Shown here piece by piece: positions 6,107 through 9,074 of a DNA stretch of 9,074 bases (position 1 is its first letter; the number at the start of each line of letters is the position of its first letter). Made by a program: the position numbers and the translations under genes. The stretch is from Actinomycetota bacterium (GTDB lineage Bacteria > Actinomycetota > Actinomycetes > S36-B12 > UBA5976): the NCBI GenBank assembly GCA_017853815.1, contig JAFMIT010000066.1, positions 1-9,074 on the forward strand, written 5' to 3'. The notes beneath the pieces were generated by a model that ran no database searches, was not told where the DNA came from, and worked only from the letters and a program-made list of their open reading frames with translations.

Positions 6107-6588
6107 TGACTCGCTTGAGTGTTGGCGATACCGCACCAGCGTTCACTCTCACGAGTGACGTGGGAGACAGCGTCAGCCTCAAAGACTTTGCTGGCAAGAA
6201 AGTTATCGTCTATGTGTACCCAGCAGCGATGACGCCAGGCTGCACCAAACAGGCATGCGACTTTCGCGATACTGCCAACGCGTGGGCGAAGGACGGTTTC
6301 GAGGTCGTCGGCATTTCGCCTGACAAGGTTGAGAAACTCGCCGCGTTTCGTGAACACGACTCCTTGCCTTTCACGTTGCTTTCTGATCCAGACAAGAGCG
6401 TGATGACGTCATTTGGTGCGTTCGGCGAAAAGCAGTTGTACGGCAAAACTGTTGTCGGCGTGATTCGCTCAACGTTCGTTATTGATGTCGACTCTCGTGG
6501 TCGTGGCACGGTGTTGCATGCTTTCTACAACGTTAAGGCAACAGGTCATGTAGCCAAGTTGCGCAAAGACCTTGGATTGAGCGCGTAG
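6106..6588 (+). CDS. bcp: Thioredoxin-dependent peroxiredoxin, Bcp/PrxQ type
   Basis: A 160-residue AhpC/TSA-fold peroxiredoxin that reduces H2O2 and organic hydroperoxides using thioredoxin. The active-site segment YPAAMTPGCTKQACDFRD has the peroxidatic Cys at 46 within P-x-x-x-T-P-G-C and a second Cys at 51, the five-residue spacing of Bcp/PrxQ proteins that form an intramolecular disulfide. Arg121 in GVIRSTFVID is the conserved active-site Arg. No signal peptide: cytoplasmic. The ATG overlaps the transporter's stop by one base (TGATG), so expression is tied to the VIT-type gene. That pairing makes sense if the transporter handles Fe2+, whose reaction with peroxide is harmful; this link is inference. 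Length and motif order are normal. Confidence 0.95.
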   Translation: MTRLSVGDTAPAFTLTSDVGDSVSLKDFAGKKVIVYVYPAAMTPGCTKQACDFRDTANAWAKDGFEVVGISPDKVEKLAAFREHDSLPFTLLSDPDKSVMTSFGAFGEKQLYGKTVVGVIRSTFVIDVDSRGRGTVLHAFYNVKATGHVAKLRKDLGLSA

Positions 6589-6600
6589 CTTTTCATTCGG

Positions 6601-6618
6601 TTTCGGCACTGGCCGAAA
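6601..6618 (+). terminator. 7-bp hairpin after bcp
   Basis: TTTCGGC (6601-6607), loop ACTG, GCCGAAA (6612-6618): a perfect seven-base stem 13 bases after the bcp stop. No T-run follows, so it is either a T-tract-less terminator or a boundary hairpin. It also overlaps an unused ATG at 6618. Confidence 0.5.
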
Positions 6619-6649
6619 TGTCAGGTTGCTCCCCGATACTTCGCGGTCT

Positions 6650-6655
6650 AGGGGG
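6650..6655 (+). promoter_or_regulatory. Ribosome binding site deciding the deacetylase start
   Basis: AGGGGG lies four bases before ATG at 6660. The earlier in-frame ATG at 6618 has no such site and sits at the end of a hairpin, so 6660 is the better start. Confidence 0.65.
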
Positions 6656-6659
6656 AAAC

Positions 6660-7646
6660 ATGACCATTCATTTCATTCACGACGACACTTACGGCAACTG
6701 GGTTTTGGGCGCAACGCATCCGACGCAGGGCCGCCGCTATCTCCACGCAGCTGCATTGCTTCAGGACATTGCACCGGCAGCAGAACTCGATCTCAAGATT
6801 CTTCCGACTCGTGAGGCCTCTCGCGCAGAACTGTCACTGGTTCATTCGCAGGAATACATCGATCGGGTACTCGTCGACTTCGATGGCGGCGCGTGGGACG
6901 GCGGACCTAACCGTGAACTTTCCCGACTCGCCAGCGCCTTGTTTGGGGGCACGATGGTGGCGGTCGAGCAGGTGAGAGTAGGTGCTCTCAACGTTGTGCA
7001 CTTGCCAGGCGCAAAGCATCACGCCCAGGCGAACCAATCTTCCGGCTTTTGTGTCTTCGCAGATTTTGCGGCGGCTGCTACCGCGCTGGTTCAAGAGGAC
7101 GGTCGCAAAGTCGCGATTCTTGATATTGACGTGCATCATGGTGACGGCACTGAGAATCTCACGCGCGAGAATCGGTCGATCCTCACCTTCTCGGTTCACC
7201 AGACAGGCATCTTCCCTGGCACGGGCTGGGTGCGCGAAGACGATCACGAGCACCAGGTCTTTAACCGTCCACTCAATGCGGGTGACGGCGATGCCGAGTT
7301 GCTCGAGGCGGTGCGGGAGTTTGTGGTCGAGGCGAAAGCTTTCGGCGCCGATGTCATTCTCATCGCAGGCGGTGCGGACGGTCATGCCGAGGATTCGTTG
7401 GCTCGATTGAACTACAGCATTTACGGTTTCAATCGCGCCGTCGGTCTGGTGCGGGAGGCATTTGCCTCGACGCCCGTCATTTTTGGTGGTGCTGGCGGTT
7501 ATCGACCTGATGACTTCACGCCCATGATGTGGGTTAGCGCTATTTGCGCGCTCGGTGGAGTTGGACCAGATGGGGTCGAAGCACTCGATCTTGAAGGTCG
7601 GATTGGTGGCATCGTGGCGAGCGTTTCGGGTTCTACGCTCGTTTAG
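6660..7646 (+). CDS. Histone deacetylase family protein (AcuC / acetylpolyamine amidohydrolase-like)
   Basis: A 328-residue enzyme of the arginase/HDAC fold, zinc-dependent amidohydrolases that remove acetyl groups from lysines, polyamines or other acetylated amines. Catalytic features are intact: PGAKHHAQ with the His-His pair at 120-121, LDIDVHHGDGT with metal ligands Asp157 and His159, GGADGHAEDSLARL with the third ligand Asp240, and GGAGGY with the transition-state Tyr at 281. It starts MTIHFIHDDTYGNWVLGATHP, a normal family opening, at an ATG with a strong AGGGGG site. No signal peptide: cytoplasmic. Stop is 27 bases before the NeuB-family gene on the same strand, so they are probably one operon. 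In bacteria these proteins usually act on acetyl-CoA synthetase (AcuC) or acetylpolyamines; a role on an N-acetyl sugar intermediate here is speculative and rests only on the neighbour. Family call is firm, substrate unknown. Confidence 0.93.
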   Translation: MTIHFIHDDTYGNWVLGATHPTQGRRYLHAAALLQDIAPAAELDLKILPTREASRAELSLVHSQEYIDRVLVDFDGGAWDGGPNRELSRLASALFGGTMVAVEQVRVGALNVVHLPGAKHHAQANQSSGFCVFADFAAAATALVQEDGRKVAILDIDVHHGDGTENLTRENRSILTFSVHQTGIFPGTGWVREDDHEHQVFNRPLNAGDGDAELLEAVREFVVEAKAFGADVILIAGGADGHAEDSLARLNYSIYGFNRAVGLVREAFASTPVIFGGAGGYRPDDFTPMMWVSAICALGGVGPDGVEALDLEGRIGGIVASVSGSTLV

Positions 7647-7662
7647 GCTTGGGCTCTAACGC

Positions 7663-7668
7663 GAGGAG
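7663..7668 (+). promoter_or_regulatory. Ribosome binding site of the NeuB-family gene
   Basis: GAGGAG five bases before GTG at 7674, supporting the non-ATG start in the short gap after the deacetylase gene. Confidence 0.65.
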
Positions 7669-7673
7669 CAGCT

Positions 7674-8735
7674 GTGCAGGATTTCCGTCTCGGCGATCGA
7701 GTCTTTGGGTATCTCAACCCGTACATCATCGCTGAAATTGGCGTCAATCACGAAGGCAGTCTCGAACGGGCAAAACAGCTCATCGAGGCGGCTGCTCGTG
7801 GTGGTGCACATGCAGCGAAGTTCCAGACGTACAAGGCTGAGCTCCTAGCTGCCAAGACCACAAGTCCGGCGTATTGGGATCAGACAAAGGAAGCGACCTC
7901 GTCGCAGTACGAACTGTTCCAACGCTGGGACAACTTCGGCGATTCAGAGTACGAAGCTCTGGCACAGACCTGTGCAGAAGTTGGCATCGACTTCATGTCG
8001 ACGCCATTCGATTTCGACGCTGCGAATGCACTCGCGCCGCTCATGCCAGCCATCAAAGTTGCGTCGGCCGACATCACGAACGTGCCGTTGATTCGTCTGG
8101 TTGCCTCGAAAGGTAAGCCGGTCATCATTTCGACGGGCGCAGCGACCATGGACGAAGTTCGCACTGCCGTCGCAATTGCGTCTGAGGCCGGAGCCACCGA
8201 GATCACGCTGTTGCATTGCATTTTGAATTACCCAACGTCGCTTGAGAATGCTCAGCTTGCGCAGATTGATGCGTTAAAAGCCGAGTTCGGCGATCGCTGC
8301 GCCATCGGCTACTCCGATCACGTGACGCCCGAACCAGACGGAGACGTGCCAGCACTTCTGACCGCGACTCTCCTCGGCTCTGTCGTTCTCGAAAAGCATT
8401 TCACTGATGACAAGACTGCGACGGGCAATGATCACTACCACGCAGTCGATGAGGTGGACTTGCTTCGCTTCACGACGGAGTTGTCACGGCTTCGAGCAGG
8501 CTATGGCAACGGTGTGCGTGATTTGTCCGGCCAACAAGCCGCCATCAACAATGCCCGTCGACGAGTCATTATCAAGTCCGACAAACCTGCTGGGTATGTG
8601 ATCACTGCTGAAGATTTGATTCCACTGCGGAGCAATATTGGAATCGAAATTGCTCATTGGGATCAGGTCGTAGGTCGCACTCTCGCCACTGCAGTACAGG
8701 CTGAAATGCCGCTCGAATGGGACCAACTCGTTTAG
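7674..8735 (+). CDS. N-acetylneuraminate synthase (NeuB) family protein with SAF domain
   Basis: NeuB-type enzymes condense phosphoenolpyruvate with an N-acetylated six-carbon sugar to give sialic, legionaminic or pseudaminic acid-type nine-carbon acids. This 353-residue protein has the full plan: a TIM barrel at about 15-275 and a C-terminal SAF (antifreeze-like) domain at about 293-352. Motifs: IAEIGVNHEG at 19-28 (Glu21), AAKFQTYK at 47-54 (Lys49), IKVAS at 127-131, ISTGAA at 152-157, LLHCILNYP at 179-187, GYSDH at 212-216 and LEKHF at 239-243; His216 and His242 match the metal ligands. A distinctive GNDHYHAVD lies at 251-259. The SAF segment EDLIPLRSNIGIE keeps the Arg (319) that reaches into the partner subunit's active site, though the usual K-R-P-G is altered to L-R-S-N. 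GTG start with GAGGAG five bases upstream. No cytidylyltransferase or epimerase of the sialic pathway lies beside it, so the exact product is unknown. Confidence 0.92.
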   Translation: MQDFRLGDRVFGYLNPYIIAEIGVNHEGSLERAKQLIEAAARGGAHAAKFQTYKAELLAAKTTSPAYWDQTKEATSSQYELFQRWDNFGDSEYEALAQTCAEVGIDFMSTPFDFDAANALAPLMPAIKVASADITNVPLIRLVASKGKPVIISTGAATMDEVRTAVAIASEAGATEITLLHCILNYPTSLENAQLAQIDALKAEFGDRCAIGYSDHVTPEPDGDVPALLTATLLGSVVLEKHFTDDKTATGNDHYHAVDEVDLLRFTTELSRLRAGYGNGVRDLSGQQAAINNARRRVIIKSDKPAGYVITAEDLIPLRSNIGIEIAHWDQVVGRTLATAVQAEMPLEWDQLV

Positions 8736-8757
8736 TCGTTCCTGAGATGGTGCGGAC

Positions 8758-8763
8758 TAAACT
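8758..8763 (+). promoter_or_regulatory. Leaderless -10 element of the epimerase gene
   Basis: TAAACT at 8758-8763, then CGCCTC, then ATG at 8770: again six bases between the hexamer and the ATG, with no Shine-Dalgarno motif. No clear -35 box is seen. It implies that the epimerase has its own promoter in the 34-base gap after the NeuB-family gene. Confidence 0.5.
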
Positions 8764-8769
8764 CGCCTC

Positions 8770-9074
8770 ATGACCTGGTTAATCACTGGTGGCGCGGGCT
8801 ACATCGGCTCACATGTTGTTCGGTCGGCACGGGCGGCGGGATTCTCCGTGGCAGTCATCGACGATCTCTCCACTGGTTTCGCTGATCGCGTTCCTGCGGA
8901 TGTCCCGTTCATCAACGCTGATATTGCAGATACCGCAGCCGTAGCCGACGCCATCACTCGTTACGGCATCACCGGCGTCGTGCACCTGGCAGCGAAAAAG
9001 CAGGTGGGCGAGTCCGTTGAAAAGCCTTTCGAATATTGGGACTGGAACATCTGCAAGATGATGACGTTCCTCGA
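8770..9074 (+). CDS. galE: UDP-glucose 4-epimerase, N-terminal part (cut by window edge)
   Basis: The first 101 codons of a short-chain dehydrogenase-type sugar epimerase; the frame is open to the end of the window. The NAD-binding glycine motif WLITGGAGYIGSHVV is at 3-17, the acidic end of the second strand with DDLSTG at 31-36, NADIAD at 49-54, and VVHLAAKKQVGESVEKP at 70-86. The last is the GalE signature, distinct from dTDP-glucose dehydratases. GalE interconverts UDP-glucose and UDP-galactose (some also the N-acetyl forms) for surface glycans. The catalytic Tyr-x-x-x-Lys lies beyond the edge and cannot be checked. The segment EYWDWNICKMM at about 89-99 differs somewhat from the commoner YYxxNVGGT form. 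Family assignment is firm; 4-epimerase over related nucleotide-sugar epimerases is likely. Confidence 0.88.
   Translation, partial: MTWLITGGAGYIGSHVVRSARAAGFSVAVIDDLSTGFADRVPADVPFINADIADTAAVADAITRYGITGVVHLAAKKQVGESVEKPFEYWDWNICKMMTFL

Noticed and set aside
6618..6659. Upstream ATG adding 14 residues to the deacetylase
   Set aside because: There is no ribosome binding site, it overlaps a hairpin, and the ATG at 6660 has AGGGGG and gives the usual family N-terminus.
6834..7385. 183-codon minus-strand frame inside the deacetylase gene
   Set aside because: The opposite frame carries a complete, motif-rich HDAC-fold protein; this one has no family features.
1..9074. tRNA, rRNA, CRISPR array, insertion sequence, prophage or toxin-antitoxin signs
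   Set aside because: No repeat-spacer pattern, transposase-like protein, terminal inverted repeats or tRNA-like cloverleaf sequence was seen in the gaps; the genes are ordinary chromosomal families.

Overview
The window looks like chromosomal DNA of a moderate-GC actinobacterium. By eye it is G+C-rich but not extreme. GTG starts are frequent, and three genes have a -10-like hexamer placed exactly six bases before an ATG, which fits leaderless transcripts common in Actinobacteria. The protein sequences (two-domain epimerase start, VIT-type transporter, AcuC-like deacetylase) read as actinobacterial, perhaps a small-genome aquatic lineage such as Microbacteriaceae. That placement is inference; there is no rRNA or other marker here.

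Layout. Bases 1-2651 run on the minus strand: a TetR-type regulator (2034-2651), an AlgI/DltB-like MBOAT O-acyltransferase (534-1934), and, five bases after it, the start of a membrane-anchored protein with a very acidic Ala/Glu-rich N-terminus (528 to beyond base 1). From 2715 everything runs on the plus strand: a polysaccharide pyruvyl transferase-like gene divergent from the regulator; an exported FMN-binding protein overlapping an ApbE flavin transferase; a VIT1/CCC1-type metal transporter overlapping a Bcp-type peroxiredoxin; a histone-deacetylase-fold amidohydrolase followed by a NeuB-family sialic-acid-type synthase; and the start of a UDP-glucose 4-epimerase that leaves the right edge.

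How they may work together. Five genes (MBOAT acyltransferase, pyruvyl transferase, HDAC-fold deacetylase, NeuB-like synthase, GalE-like epimerase) point to making and decorating a surface glycan with O-acyl, pyruvyl and nonulosonic-acid-like groups. The middle block (FMN-binding protein, ApbE, VIT transporter, Bcp) has a redox and metal theme: a covalently flavinylated exported carrier, Fe/Mn handling, and peroxide removal. Both readings are inferences from families and order.

No RNA genes, CRISPR arrays, insertion sequences or phage genes were found. Gene density is high. The longest gaps are 5212-5401 and 3729-3853, both described below. The most unusual points are the uniform leaderless promoter spacing, the signal-less ApbE paired with an exported substrate that has a non-canonical acceptor motif, the HDAC-fold/NeuB pairing, and the acidic tail of the protein paired with the MBOAT enzyme.
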